NCBI GenBank assembly: GCA_023439185.1
Contig: JAEXOR010000011.1
Location: 1-64,000, forward strand
DNA: 64,000 nt
DNA from: Bacillota bacterium
GTDB lineage: Bacteria > Bacillota > Desulfotomaculia > Desulfotomaculales > Desulfallaceae
Direction of reading: 5' to 3'
In this document: positions 27,187 to 35,479 of the stretch, one piece after another
How the letters are laid out: each line of letters begins with the position of its first letter
How positions within the stretch are numbered: position 1 is the first letter of the stretch
Made by a program: the position numbers and the translations under genes
Notes under the pieces: model-generated
The model's input: the letters and a program-made list of their open reading frames with translations, nothing else
Told to the model about the DNA's origin: nothing
The model's database searches: none

Positions 27187-28125
27187 TTACCCCAACTGTT
27201 CCCGGGCTTTGACCATGCCCGTGATTACTTCGTTTACCGGCGTGGGTACACCGTGCTTTTTACCCAGGTTGACCACTGCTCCGTTTAAGGCGTCTATTTC
27301 GGTCCGTCGGCCCCGTAAAATGTCCTGCAGCATGGAAGAGTGGTGTGCCGCCGTGGCGGGTACCAGCTGCTCGTAAAAATCTCTCCTATAAGCGTCGGAG
27401 TCGGGCCAGAATGTATCCTGCCCCATAGCGGACAGCAGTTCAAAAATTTCGTTGATTACCCTGTCCATCAACGCCCTGGTATGCTCAATTTCGGCCAGTT
27501 TGCCGTAGGCAACGTTAAGCAATGCGCCCAGGGGGTTTAACGCGGAATTATAAATGATTTTGCCCCAGACGTATTTCATGACATCACAGGACGTCCTGGT
27601 GGGAATGCCGGCCTGGTTGAAAACCGCCGCCAGTTTTTCCAGTGTTTCTCCGTTTACCGCGTCATCCGGTGCACCCAGCACCACGTCGTCGGCTATTACC
27701 GTAACCTTGGATTCACCGGGAGCAGTAGTTTCAGCCCCAAAAATAACCCGGGCCAAAACCAGCCTGTCCTGGGGGATAAAAGCCGCGGCGGATTCATAAT
27801 TACCATAGCCGTTTTGCAGCAGCACCACCAGAGTACCCGGAGACGCCAGCCCGGCAATGGTACCGGCGGCTGAACCGGTGGCATAGGATTTGACAGTCAC
27901 CAGAACAAGATCAAATTTTTCATCTTCCAATTGCTCGATCCCGGTAACGACATTGTCCAGCATGGCTGCATGTTCATCCCAGATGCCGGTGACGCGGACG
28001 CCCTGTTCCCTGATTAGCCGCGCCTTGTCTTCACGGACCAGTGCACATATCCGGTGGCCCGATTTCTTCAACAGGCAGGCGTATACGGTACCCAGGGCGC
28101 CAAGGCCGTAAATAAACACATTCAT
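27187..28125 (-). CDS. panE: 2-dehydropantoate 2-reductase family protein
   Basis: A 312-residue NAD(P)H-dependent reductase with the N-terminal Rossmann motif IYGLGALGTVYACLL and the ApbA/PanE C-terminal domain (KIIYNSALNPLGALL, with the catalytic Lys region). Classically it reduces ketopantoate to pantoate for coenzyme A synthesis. It is the last gene of the SAM by-product cluster and overlaps the PfpI gene by four bases. No other pantothenate gene is near, so a different 2-keto substrate is possible. Confidence 0.88.
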   Translation of the reverse strand: MNVFIYGLGALGTVYACLLKKSGHRICALVREDKARLIREQGVRVTGIWDEHAAMLDNVVTGIEQLEDEKFDLVLVTVKSYATGSAAGTIAGLASPGTLVVLLQNGYGNYESAAAFIPQDRLVLARVIFGAETTAPGESKVTVIADDVVLGAPDDAVNGETLEKLAAVFNQAGIPTRTSCDVMKYVWGKIIYNSALNPLGALLNVAYGKLAEIEHTRALMDRVINEIFELLSAMGQDTFWPDSDAYRRDFYEQLVPATAAHHSSMLQDILRGRRTEIDALNGAVVNLGKKHGVPTPVNEVITGMVKAREQLG

Positions 28126-28637
28126 GACTGATTGACAATCTGCAGGATGGCCCGGCAGAAAGCGGGCAGGTCGTCAGGCTTGCGCGAGGTGATCAGGTTG
28201 CCGTCCACCACTACCTCCTGATCCAAAAACTCCGCGCCGGCATTGACAACGTCATCCTTGATAGCGAAAAAGCAGGTTGCTTTTTTGCCCCGGAGTATTC
28301 CCGCCGAAGCAAGCATCCAGCCGGCATGGCAAATGGCGGCCACCACTTTGCCCCGCTGAAAAACGTCCCGCACCAGTTTGACCATGGCGGGGTCGCGGCG
28401 CATGAAATCAGGTGCGAAACCGCCCGGTATAATTACCGCTTCATACAAGGAAGCGTCGGCGTTAACAGCGGATATTGTTTCCTTTGCCGGCAGGCCTGAT
28501 TTGCCGGGGTAGGTATCCAGCCTGCCGGTCCCCACCACGTCCACTTTAAATCCGGCTTCGATAAAACGGTAATAGGGATACCAGAATTCATGTTCGTTGT
28601 ATGATTCCTCCACCAGCACCGCAACTTTGCGTTCCAT
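28122..28637 (-). CDS. DJ-1/PfpI family protein
   Basis: A 171-residue class I glutamine-amidotransferase-like protein. The nucleophile elbow is ICHAGWML with the Cys in AAICHAG, and IIPGGFAPDFMRRD is the oxyanion region. Family members include the PfpI/YhbO/YfkM proteins linked to protease, deglycase or aldehyde-stress functions. It starts right at the mtaD stop (TAA-ATG) and overlaps panE by four bases, so it is part of the same operon. Protection from aldehydes made by the neighbouring aldolase is a guess. Confidence 0.88.
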   Translation of the reverse strand: MERKVAVLVEESYNEHEFWYPYYRFIEAGFKVDVVGTGRLDTYPGKSGLPAKETISAVNADASLYEAVIIPGGFAPDFMRRDPAMVKLVRDVFQRGKVVAAICHAGWMLASAGILRGKKATCFFAIKDDVVNAGAEFLDQEVVVDGNLITSRKPDDLPAFCRAILQIVNQS

Positions 28638-29951
28638 TTATTCTCCCCCCTTTGCTTTAATCAGCGACCGGGCGGCGTCCTGGGACGCGGCAATAATTTC
28701 GTCCTCGTCCATGGTCAGCAGCCGGCGGTTTTCCATAACCACGCGCCCGTCGATAATTACCGTGTCCACGTCCGATGATAAAGCGGCATAGGCAACGTGG
28801 GCGTAGATATCGTGCAGCGGATACAAATGAGGTTTGTGCATGTCCAGCAAAATTATATCGGCCAGCAGGCCCGGCTTGATTTTGCCCACCTGTCCGTCCA
28901 GCCCCACCGCCGAGGCTCCGTCGGCCGTGGCCATGCGCAGCGCCTCCCGGGCGGGCAGCGCGGTGGCATTGCCGGTACTGACCTTTTGCAGCAGGGCGGC
29001 GGTACGCATTTCCTCCAGCATATCCAGATTGTTATTGCTGGACGCGCCGTCGGTGCCCAACCCGACCAGTGCTCCCGCTTCTTTCAGCCTGGTCACCGGG
29101 GCCACACCGCTGGCCAGTTTCATGTTGCTCTGCGGGTTGTGGGCGACGCCGACCCGGCGGCGGGCCAGTATTTCGATTTCCCGATCATTCAGGTGCACGC
29201 AGTGGGCGGCCAGCACCGGAATTTCAAACAGTCCCGTTTCCTCCATTAATTCAACCGGGGAACGGCCGTACTGCTCTGTAATCTCATTTATTTCATCCCT
29301 GGTTTCGGCCAGGTGAATGTGGATGCCCACATTTAACCGGCGGGCCTGTTCAATAACTCTTTTCAGATATTCCGGCGGGCAGGTGTAAGGCGCGTGTGGT
29401 CCGAACATGGCGGTTACCCGTCCCCCGGCGCCGCCGTGCCATTGTTCAATAAATTCAATGCTTTCCCGCAGGGCGTTTTCGCCGCCCTCGCCAAAGCCGA
29501 TCATCCCGCGGCTCAGTACCGCCCGCAGGCCCGTTTCCTCAACGGCCCGGGCCACCCGGTCCATGGCAAAATACATGTCGGCGAAGGTTGTGGTCCCGCC
29601 TCTGATCATTTCAGCGCAGCTCAATAAAGTGCCCCGGTAAATATGATCCGGTGTCAGGTGCTCCTCCAGAGGCCATATTTTTTCTTTCAGCCACTGCATC
29701 AGCGGCAAATCGTCGGCATAACTCCTGAACAGGGTCATGGCGGCGTGGGTATGACAGTTTACGAAACCGGGCATAGCCGTCATCCGGGGACGATCCAGTA
29801 CGCGGTCCGGTTTAAAATCAGCCGGGGTCGTGCCGGCAGGTCCAACGTGATAGATCCTGTTGTTTTGGACGGCGATTTCGCCGTCCCTGATTAAATCTGT
29901 TTCCCCGTCCATGGTCAGTACGGCCATGCATTTGATCAACAGGTTTGACAT
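28638..29951 (-). CDS. mtaD: 5-methylthioadenosine/S-adenosylhomocysteine deaminase
   Basis: An amidohydrolase of 437 residues that turns adenosine-type nucleosides (MTA, SAH, 5-deoxyadenosine) into inosine forms. Metal ligands and catalytic residues are visible: His67 and His69 (NCHTHAAM), His213 and Glu216 (IHLAETRDE), His250 (AAHCVH) and Asp301 (GTDGASSNNN). GGGGGAGG precedes the ATG. In this operon it would supply the inosine derivatives that the neighbouring phosphorylase and hydrolase seem built for. In methanogens a related deaminase (DadD) plays this role. Confidence 0.92.
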   Translation of the reverse strand: MSNLLIKCMAVLTMDGETDLIRDGEIAVQNNRIYHVGPAGTTPADFKPDRVLDRPRMTAMPGFVNCHTHAAMTLFRSYADDLPLMQWLKEKIWPLEEHLTPDHIYRGTLLSCAEMIRGGTTTFADMYFAMDRVARAVEETGLRAVLSRGMIGFGEGGENALRESIEFIEQWHGGAGGRVTAMFGPHAPYTCPPEYLKRVIEQARRLNVGIHIHLAETRDEINEITEQYGRSPVELMEETGLFEIPVLAAHCVHLNDREIEILARRRVGVAHNPQSNMKLASGVAPVTRLKEAGALVGLGTDGASSNNNLDMLEEMRTAALLQKVSTGNATALPAREALRMATADGASAVGLDGQVGKIKPGLLADIILLDMHKPHLYPLHDIYAHVAYAALSSDVDTVIIDGRVVMENRRLLTMDEDEIIAASQDAARSLIKAKGGE

Positions 29952-29981
29952 CAGGTATCAACCTCCCCCGTTTTACTACTT

Positions 29982-30686
29982 TTAAAACTTATTTTTCCCC
30001 GGCGGTTTTGTGTTTCTGATCAGCACTTTTTCTTTAGGCTGACCGTAATCATGCAGATACGATTCCCTTAAGGTCCGCACTTCGCCGGGGTCAATCAAAT
30101 CCGTCCGGCCCATCATTAACGCCAGGATGTACACATGGGCCGCCTTTTCCACCACCAGGCACACCTGGTAGGCCTCATTCACATCACGGCCCAGGCCGAC
30201 CAAACCGTGGTTGGCCAGCAGCACGGCGTTACTTTGTCCCATGGCTTCCACCGCCGCCGCGGCCAGTGAGTTAGTCCCGGCCCTGGCGTAACGCGCCACC
30301 GGCACCTCGCCGCCGACAAGCTGAGCCATTTCTTCCAGGATGGGCGGCAACGGCTTGCCGGCCACCGCCAGGGCGCAGGCATAGGTACTGTGGGTATGCA
30401 CTATGGCGGCTACATCTTCCCGGGCATTATAAATGGACAAATGCATTTTCAGCTCGCTGGAAGGCCGGCGGTCACTGTTGATCACACAGCCGCTGCCGTC
30501 CACCAACACCAGGTCCTGCTTTTTAATCCGCTCATAGGGAATGCCGCTGGGCGTAATCAAGTAATATGGTTCATCCGGCACCCGGGCCGAAATATTGCCC
30601 CAGGTACCCGTTACCAGGCCGGCGGCGGACATCAAACCACCGATGGTCTGAATTTGTTCCCTAACTATTTCCACTGCCAGAGACAT
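29982..30686 (-). CDS. Class II aldolase (fuculose-phosphate type), probable methylthioribulose-1-phosphate aldolase
   Basis: A 234-residue zinc aldolase of the FucA/AraD superfamily. It has TWGNIS, the phosphate-binding TPSGIPYE, Glu78 in RPSSELKMHL, and the metal ligands His97-His99 (HTHS) and His160 (ANHGLVG). FucA cleaves fuculose-1-phosphate, but relatives next to mtnA cleave methylthioribulose-1-phosphate or 5-deoxyribulose-1-phosphate to DHAP plus an aldehyde (the DHAP shunt). MtnA is two genes upstream here, which favours that role. The substrate is inferred from context. Confidence 0.85.
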   Translation of the reverse strand: MSLAVEIVREQIQTIGGLMSAAGLVTGTWGNISARVPDEPYYLITPSGIPYERIKKQDLVLVDGSGCVINSDRRPSSELKMHLSIYNAREDVAAIVHTHSTYACALAVAGKPLPPILEEMAQLVGGEVPVARYARAGTNSLAAAAVEAMGQSNAVLLANHGLVGLGRDVNEAYQVCLVVEKAAHVYILALMMGRTDLIDPGEVRTLRESYLHDYGQPKEKVLIRNTKPPGKNKF

Positions 30687-30701
30687 TGCTTAAGTTTCTC
30701 C

Positions 30702-31955
30702 TTATTCGCACTGCCAATCGTTAATATAACTGAACTGTTCGTCCGACAGCCGATCAATATCTATACCCAGGGATTTCAACTTCAGCCCGGCCACCCGGTG
30801 GTCTATATCACCGGCCACATCATAAACCTTATTCTCCATTTCCTTGCCGTGCCGGGCGATATGCAGCGCGGCCAGCGCCTGCAGGGCGAAGGACATGTCC
30901 ATTATTTCCGCCGGATGCCCGTCTCCGGCGGCCAGGTTGACCAAACGTCCCTCGGCCAGCAGGTACAGGCGGCGGCCGTCCGGAAGGAGGAATTCTTCGA
31001 TGTTATTGCGCACCGGGCGGCGGGACACCGAAGCCCTTTCCAGCTCCGGAATATTTATCTCCACGTCGAAGTGGCCGGCGTTGGCCATGATGGCCCCGTC
31101 TTTCATGCGCCGGAAGTGTTTTTCCCTGAGCAGGTCGCGGCAGCCGGTAACGGTGACAAAAATATCGCCCAGCGCGGCGGCGTCCAGGCTGTGCATAACC
31201 CGGTAACCGTCCATGTGGGCCTCCACGGCTTTAACCGGGTCCACTTCACAGACGATTACATTGGCGCCCAGCCCCCTGGCCCGCAGGGCCACGCCCTTGC
31301 CGCACCAGCCGTAACCCATGACCACGACGGATTTACCCGCCGTCACCAGGTTGGTGGTGCGCAGGATGCCCGACCAGGCGGACTCGCCGGTGCCGTAGCG
31401 GTTGTCGAATAGAAATTTGCACCGGGCGTCGTTTACGGCGACCATGGGAAAGAAAAGCTTACCTGCTTTCTCCAGGGCCCGCAAGCGAAGCACCCCGGTG
31501 GTGGTCTCCTCGGCGCCGCCGATGACCTCCCCGGCCTGGTCCTGTAATTCCGTATGCAGAAGATGCACCAGGTCGCCGCCGTCATCAATGACAATTTGCG
31601 GCCGGCTGCTTAAGGTCAGGTGCAGATGGTCGTCATACTCCCGCAGTGAGGCGCCGTGCCAGGCGTGAACTTTCATGCCTGCGAAAGCCAGCGCCGCGGC
31701 TACGTCGTCCTGGGTGGACAGGGGGTTGGAGCCGGTGACGGACACGTCCGCTCCGCCCGCAGCCAGCACTTCGGCCAGGTAGGCCGTTTTTGCCTCCAGA
31801 TGAATACTCAGGGCAATGCGCAGGTTCTGAAAAGGCTTTTCCCTTTCAAATTCTTCCCGGATGGCGTTCAGCACCGGCATGTGCACCCGCACCCAGTCGA
31901 TCTTAAGTCTTCCCTGCGGATGCAGGTTGATGTCGCGGACAGTATATGCGGACAA
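30702..31955 (-). CDS. ahcY: Adenosylhomocysteinase homologue, possibly S-inosylhomocysteine hydrolase
   Basis: A 417-residue NAD-dependent SAH hydrolase family enzyme. It shows SNPLSTQDDVAAAL, DDGGDLVHLLHTE, EETTTGVLRL, the NAD-binding GYGWCGKGVALRARG and ANAGHFDVEI. The stretch that contacts adenine in the human enzyme (HMTVETA, Thr57 and Glu59) reads HLEAKTA here, so Thr is Glu and Glu is Lys. A Lys could pair with the 6-oxo group of hypoxanthine. Start is TTG 31955. The same operon carries a nucleoside deaminase. Canonical SAH use remains possible. Confidence 0.9.
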   Translation of the reverse strand: MSAYTVRDINLHPQGRLKIDWVRVHMPVLNAIREEFEREKPFQNLRIALSIHLEAKTAYLAEVLAAGGADVSVTGSNPLSTQDDVAAALAFAGMKVHAWHGASLREYDDHLHLTLSSRPQIVIDDGGDLVHLLHTELQDQAGEVIGGAEETTTGVLRLRALEKAGKLFFPMVAVNDARCKFLFDNRYGTGESAWSGILRTTNLVTAGKSVVVMGYGWCGKGVALRARGLGANVIVCEVDPVKAVEAHMDGYRVMHSLDAAALGDIFVTVTGCRDLLREKHFRRMKDGAIMANAGHFDVEINIPELERASVSRRPVRNNIEEFLLPDGRRLYLLAEGRLVNLAAGDGHPAEIMDMSFALQALAALHIARHGKEMENKVYDVAGDIDHRVAGLKLKSLGIDIDRLSDEQFSYINDWQCE

Positions 31956-32002
31956 AGAACCACTTCCTTTTTTATTTTAAATGATGTTCGAAAAACCTGT
32001 CT

Positions 32003-33052
32003 TCATCTTGATGTCTTTAACGCGGCCAGGGACTCGGTATAAGGGGGATAGGCCACCCCCCGGTCTGTGATTATGGCGGTCACCAGCCGGGCCGGGGTGA
32101 CGTCAAAGGCCGGGTTCCAGACATTTACCCCTTCCGGCGCCACCATGCGGCCGGCAAAATGCGTAACTTCATGCTCATCTCTTTCTTCAATGGGAATATT
32201 CCGGCCTGACGAAATGCTAAAATCAATTGTTGACAAGGGCGCGGCCACGTAGAAAGGGATCCCGTGCTCCCTGGCCAGTACCGCCACCCCGTACGTGCCT
32301 ATTTTATTGGCCACGTCCCCGTTGGCGGCGATGCGGTCCGCGCCCACAATCACCAGATCAGCCATGCCCAGAGCCATCAGGTAACCGGCCATGTTGTCTG
32401 TAATTATGGTTACCGGTATTTTTTCCTGCTGCATCTCCCAGGCGGTCAGCCGGGCACCCTGCAACAGAGGCCTGGTTTCGTCGGCATACACGCTGATCTC
32501 CTTACCCGCGTCCCGGGCCGCCCTGATTACGCCCAGGGCGGTACCCAGGCCTGCCGTAGCCAGGGCTCCGGCATTGCAATGGGTTAATATAGCCGCCTTT
32601 TGCGGAATCAGCGCCTGCCCGAATTCTCCCATCAGGCGGTTGCTTTCCAAATCCTCCCGGTAGATACTGTGGGCTTCATTTAATAATATTTCCTTTAGTG
32701 CTGCAACGTCACCGGCATTGTTAAGGTGCAGCAAGATCAGCATCCGGTCCAGCGCCCATTTTAAATTTACTGCCGTGGGCCGGGTGGCGTTCAGTTGGGC
32801 GGCGATTGTTTCCACCGCGGCAATAAACCGGCCTTTGTCGGCAGTCTCGACACCTCGCGCTCCTAGAGCCAGGCCATAAGCGGCGGCAGCGCCGATGGCC
32901 GGAGCGCCGCGCACGCTAAGCCGGCGGATGGCGTCGCATACGGTGGAAACCTCGCAACAAATGATATATTCGGTTTTTTCGGGCAGCAGTGTTTGATCAA
33001 GTATTTCCAGGCAGCCGTTATTCCAACGCATTGTATCCAACTTGTTCACCAT
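32003..33052 (-). CDS. mtnA: S-methyl-5-thioribose-1-phosphate isomerase
   Basis: MtnA converts methylthioribose-1-phosphate to methylthioribulose-1-phosphate; the same enzyme type acts on 5-deoxyribose-1-phosphate. The 349-residue protein has RRLSVRGAPAIGAAAAYG, the catalytic Cys in LTHCNAGALAT, ADETRPLLQGARLTAWE and the Asp in VGADRIAANGD. It lies 11 bases after the phosphorylase gene and 47 bases before ahcY. None of the downstream mtnB, mtnC, mtnD or mtnE genes is present in the window. Confidence 0.95.
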   Translation of the reverse strand: MVNKLDTMRWNNGCLEILDQTLLPEKTEYIICCEVSTVCDAIRRLSVRGAPAIGAAAAYGLALGARGVETADKGRFIAAVETIAAQLNATRPTAVNLKWALDRMLILLHLNNAGDVAALKEILLNEAHSIYREDLESNRLMGEFGQALIPQKAAILTHCNAGALATAGLGTALGVIRAARDAGKEISVYADETRPLLQGARLTAWEMQQEKIPVTIITDNMAGYLMALGMADLVIVGADRIAANGDVANKIGTYGVAVLAREHGIPFYVAAPLSTIDFSISSGRNIPIEERDEHEVTHFAGRMVAPEGVNVWNPAFDVTPARLVTAIITDRGVAYPPYTESLAALKTSR

Positions 33053-33063
33053 CTTTTTACAGT

Positions 33064-33849
33064 CTATTTAACTGCCGAGGGGTCCGCAAGCGGTTCGCGG
33101 CATTCGCAAGGTTCGTCTTCATCCAGAGCTTCTATGGCATTCATTACCAGCGTCCTCAGGTTATGCACGTTTTCATTCATGATCTCTACCACTTCCTGGT
33201 GAGAGAGCTTATTTTTCGAGATCCCGGCGGCAAAGTTTGTAACCATGGCGATGGTGGCGTAGCAAATTTGGGCCTCTCTGGCCAGCACAACCTCGGGCAC
33301 GCTGGTCATACCCACCAGGTCGCCGCCCAGTTGACGGAACATGCGGATTTCCGCCGGGGTTTCAAAACGCGGCCCTTCGGCACAGACATAAGTACCGGCG
33401 GTATGGTACCGCAGTATGTTTTTTTCCGCCGCCTCCCGCAGTATACCCCGCAGGCGGGGACAATACGGGTCGGTCATGTCCAGGTGCACCACTCCCTGTT
33501 CCACAAAGGTCTGGGGCCTGCTTTTGGTAAAGTCCAGAAATTGATCCATAAAAACAAAATTGCCGGGTTCCATGCCCATGTTCAGGGAGCCCACCGCAGC
33601 GGTGGCAAATATGTTTTTTACGCCCAACACGCGCAATCCGTAGATGTTGGCCCGGTAATTCACCAGGTGCGGCGGCACCGAGTGATCTTCTCCGTGCCGG
33701 GCCATAAAAGCCGCTCTTTTACCTTTATATGAGCCCACCTTTACTTTAACCCGTCCGTACGGTGTATCCACGGTTTCCTCACTGATGTCCGATAAAATAT
33801 TCGGATCGTACACCCCGGTTCCGCCGATGATGGCGATTTTAACGGTCAT
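33064..33849 (-). CDS. mtnP: MTA/MTI phosphorylase (PNP family), residues favour 6-oxopurine substrate
   Basis: A 261-residue trimeric-type purine nucleoside phosphorylase with GGTGVYDP (phosphate loop), ARHGEDHSVPPHLVNYRANIY split over two conserved motifs, and GMTSVPEVVLARE. The base-reading segment, MATDYDCW in human MTA phosphorylase, reads MVTNFAAG here. The two Asp that bind the adenine N6/N7 are therefore Asn and Ala, as in enzymes for hypoxanthine nucleosides. It is the first gene of the salvage operon. 5-methylthioinosine is a likely substrate given the deaminase in the operon. Confidence 0.9.
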   Translation of the reverse strand: MTVKIAIIGGTGVYDPNILSDISEETVDTPYGRVKVKVGSYKGKRAAFMARHGEDHSVPPHLVNYRANIYGLRVLGVKNIFATAAVGSLNMGMEPGNFVFMDQFLDFTKSRPQTFVEQGVVHLDMTDPYCPRLRGILREAAEKNILRYHTAGTYVCAEGPRFETPAEIRMFRQLGGDLVGMTSVPEVVLAREAQICYATIAMVTNFAAGISKNKLSHQEVVEIMNENVHNLRTLVMNAIEALDEDEPCECREPLADPSAVK

Positions 33850-33955
33850 AGTTGCCAGGTACCTCCGTCTTTTGGTTTATCTTAGCTTAACTTTCCTCGT
33901 TACCTAATATTCGCCTTTGTACCGGTGATTCCTTTCAAACCCGCGCAAGCTGTAT

Positions 33956-33996
33956 AAAAAGAGCATCGCACCCGGCTGTTTATCCGGATGCGATGC
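33956..33996 (-). terminator. Terminator downstream of the first DctP gene
   Basis: Arms GCATCGCA (33963-33970) and TGCGATGC (33989-33996) with an inner CCGG pair form a stable hairpin; T follows on the minus strand. It separates the transporter lipoprotein from mtnP. A sibling hairpin with the same core lies at 35418-35460. Confidence 0.8.
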
Positions 33997-34027
33997 CTTT
34001 TTTCCCCTCTTACTTAATGTAACCTGG

Positions 34028-35116
34028 CTATTGCTCGATATTATCACCATATAACTCGTTGTACTTATCAGCCAGTTCCACAATCTTATTCATGACCATC
34101 TTGCCGTCAATGCCTTTTCCATCCAGCACCTTTGCGTATTCGTCCTTAAGCGGCGCCAGTTTTTCCTTCCACTTCGCTTCCTCTTCGGGGGTGAGCTGGA
34201 TTATTTCACTGCCCTTATCAACGGCGAGTTTCGTGCCGGCCTTGGTCAAATTTTTATCCCACAGATCGCTGGCAACATTGAATACCTCTTCGTTCACTTC
34301 ATTGATTTTATCTTGAATGTCCTTGGGGAACGAGTTCCATGTGTCCGCGTTCATCACGCAATAGTGCACGGTATTGTACATGAAGTCGCATTGGGTGACG
34401 TATTTGGTGACGTCCGCCAGGTTGAAGCCGGCAAGAGCTTCAGCGGGCAGCAACGCGCCGTCCACGACGCCTTTGGACATTGAATCGTAGGTTTCGGCAA
34501 TGGTTATGCCGATGGGAGTGGCGCCCAGCGCTTCCAGGGTATCGACGTTGGCGCCGCTGGCGCGGATTTGCATCCCTTTGAGGTCTCCCATCTCATGAAC
34601 CGGTTTGGTGGTCATCAGCACCCCGGGGGTAATGGCGTAAACAAACATCAACTGGGTGCCCTCAAGCTCTTTGGGCTGGAGTTCGTTTAGCAAGTCACGG
34701 GCGACGTAGCAGCCTGCTTTACCGCTTTTTAACTGAATGCCGCCCACGTACATAGCGTTAAATACCGGCAGCCGGCCCAGGTTGTAACCCGAAACGTCGT
34801 GACCCATGTCGGCGACGCCTGATACGACTCCCTCAAAGATATCGCCGTTCTTTAACAAAGTGCCCGCCGGATATAAATCCACTTTCACCAGTCCGTCGGT
34901 GACTTCCTCAACCCTGGTCGCCCAGTGCTGCATCATATTTACTGACGCCGGGTGGGTATTCGGGAAAAAGTCGGCAAACTTAATCGTTACCGGCTCCATT
35001 GTTTCCGGGGCCGCAGGTTTCTCCGACTGCTGCGCTTCCTGGCCACCGCCGCACCCGGCGACAGCTAATATCATGAGTACCGCCATTAGTAAGATGATTA
35101 ATTTTTTAGATTTCAA
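34028..35116 (-). CDS. DctP-type TRAP transporter solute-binding lipoprotein (copy 1)
   Basis: A 362-residue extracytoplasmic binding protein of the DctP family. It starts at TTG 35116, eight bases after AGGAGG, and has a lipoprotein signal peptide with lipobox VAGC. Family features are KFADFFPNTHPASVNMMQHW, the substrate-carboxylate Arg in GMQIRASGANVDTLEALGA, and GVVDGALLPAEAL. The next gene upstream is a close paralogue. No DctQ or DctM permease gene is in the window, so it must serve a permease encoded elsewhere. The substrate is unknown, probably an organic acid. Confidence 0.9.
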   Translation of the reverse strand: MKSKKLIILLMAVLMILAVAGCGGGQEAQQSEKPAAPETMEPVTIKFADFFPNTHPASVNMMQHWATRVEEVTDGLVKVDLYPAGTLLKNGDIFEGVVSGVADMGHDVSGYNLGRLPVFNAMYVGGIQLKSGKAGCYVARDLLNELQPKELEGTQLMFVYAITPGVLMTTKPVHEMGDLKGMQIRASGANVDTLEALGATPIGITIAETYDSMSKGVVDGALLPAEALAGFNLADVTKYVTQCDFMYNTVHYCVMNADTWNSFPKDIQDKINEVNEEVFNVASDLWDKNLTKAGTKLAVDKGSEIIQLTPEEEAKWKEKLAPLKDEYAKVLDGKGIDGKMVMNKIVELADKYNELYGDNIEQ

Positions 35117-35479
35117 ATCCTTTACCTCCTGAATGCGTTTTAGGTCAGCCAACTGTCATATCCAGACGCTCTTTGTCCGCAACATCTTACATTTTGAAGC
35201 TAAAGACACTTTCATATCCGGCTATTTTGGCAAATTGTCCCTCCTTTCAAGCAATCCCCTTCCAAACACTTGTTTGTCATGAAATTGTACACGAGTCTGT
35301 TAACCAGACATTAGTATAGTCTATAATAATTCGTAATTATAATTTAAAATCCTTTTCGAATATTTAATTTTTTTCGAATATTTTTTTATAATTTTTTTTG
35401 TCATTACTGAAGATTCAAAAAGGGCATCGCACCCGCTATTTCCGAGTGCGATGCCCTTTTCTTAAATTGTGTTACTTGA
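35117..35479. other. Intergenic region between the two DctP paralogues
   Basis: No gene is seen. It holds the terminator of copy 2 (35418-35460), a promoter-like block (35310-35360) shared with the region upstream of copy 2, and the AGGAGG site of copy 1. Confidence 0.6.
35418..35460 (-). terminator. Terminator downstream of the second DctP gene
   Basis: A 15-base perfect stem, AAAAGGGCATCGCAC (35418-35432) with GTGCGATGCCCTTTT (35446-35460), shares its core with the hairpin after copy 1. A T run follows in either direction. Confidence 0.85.
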
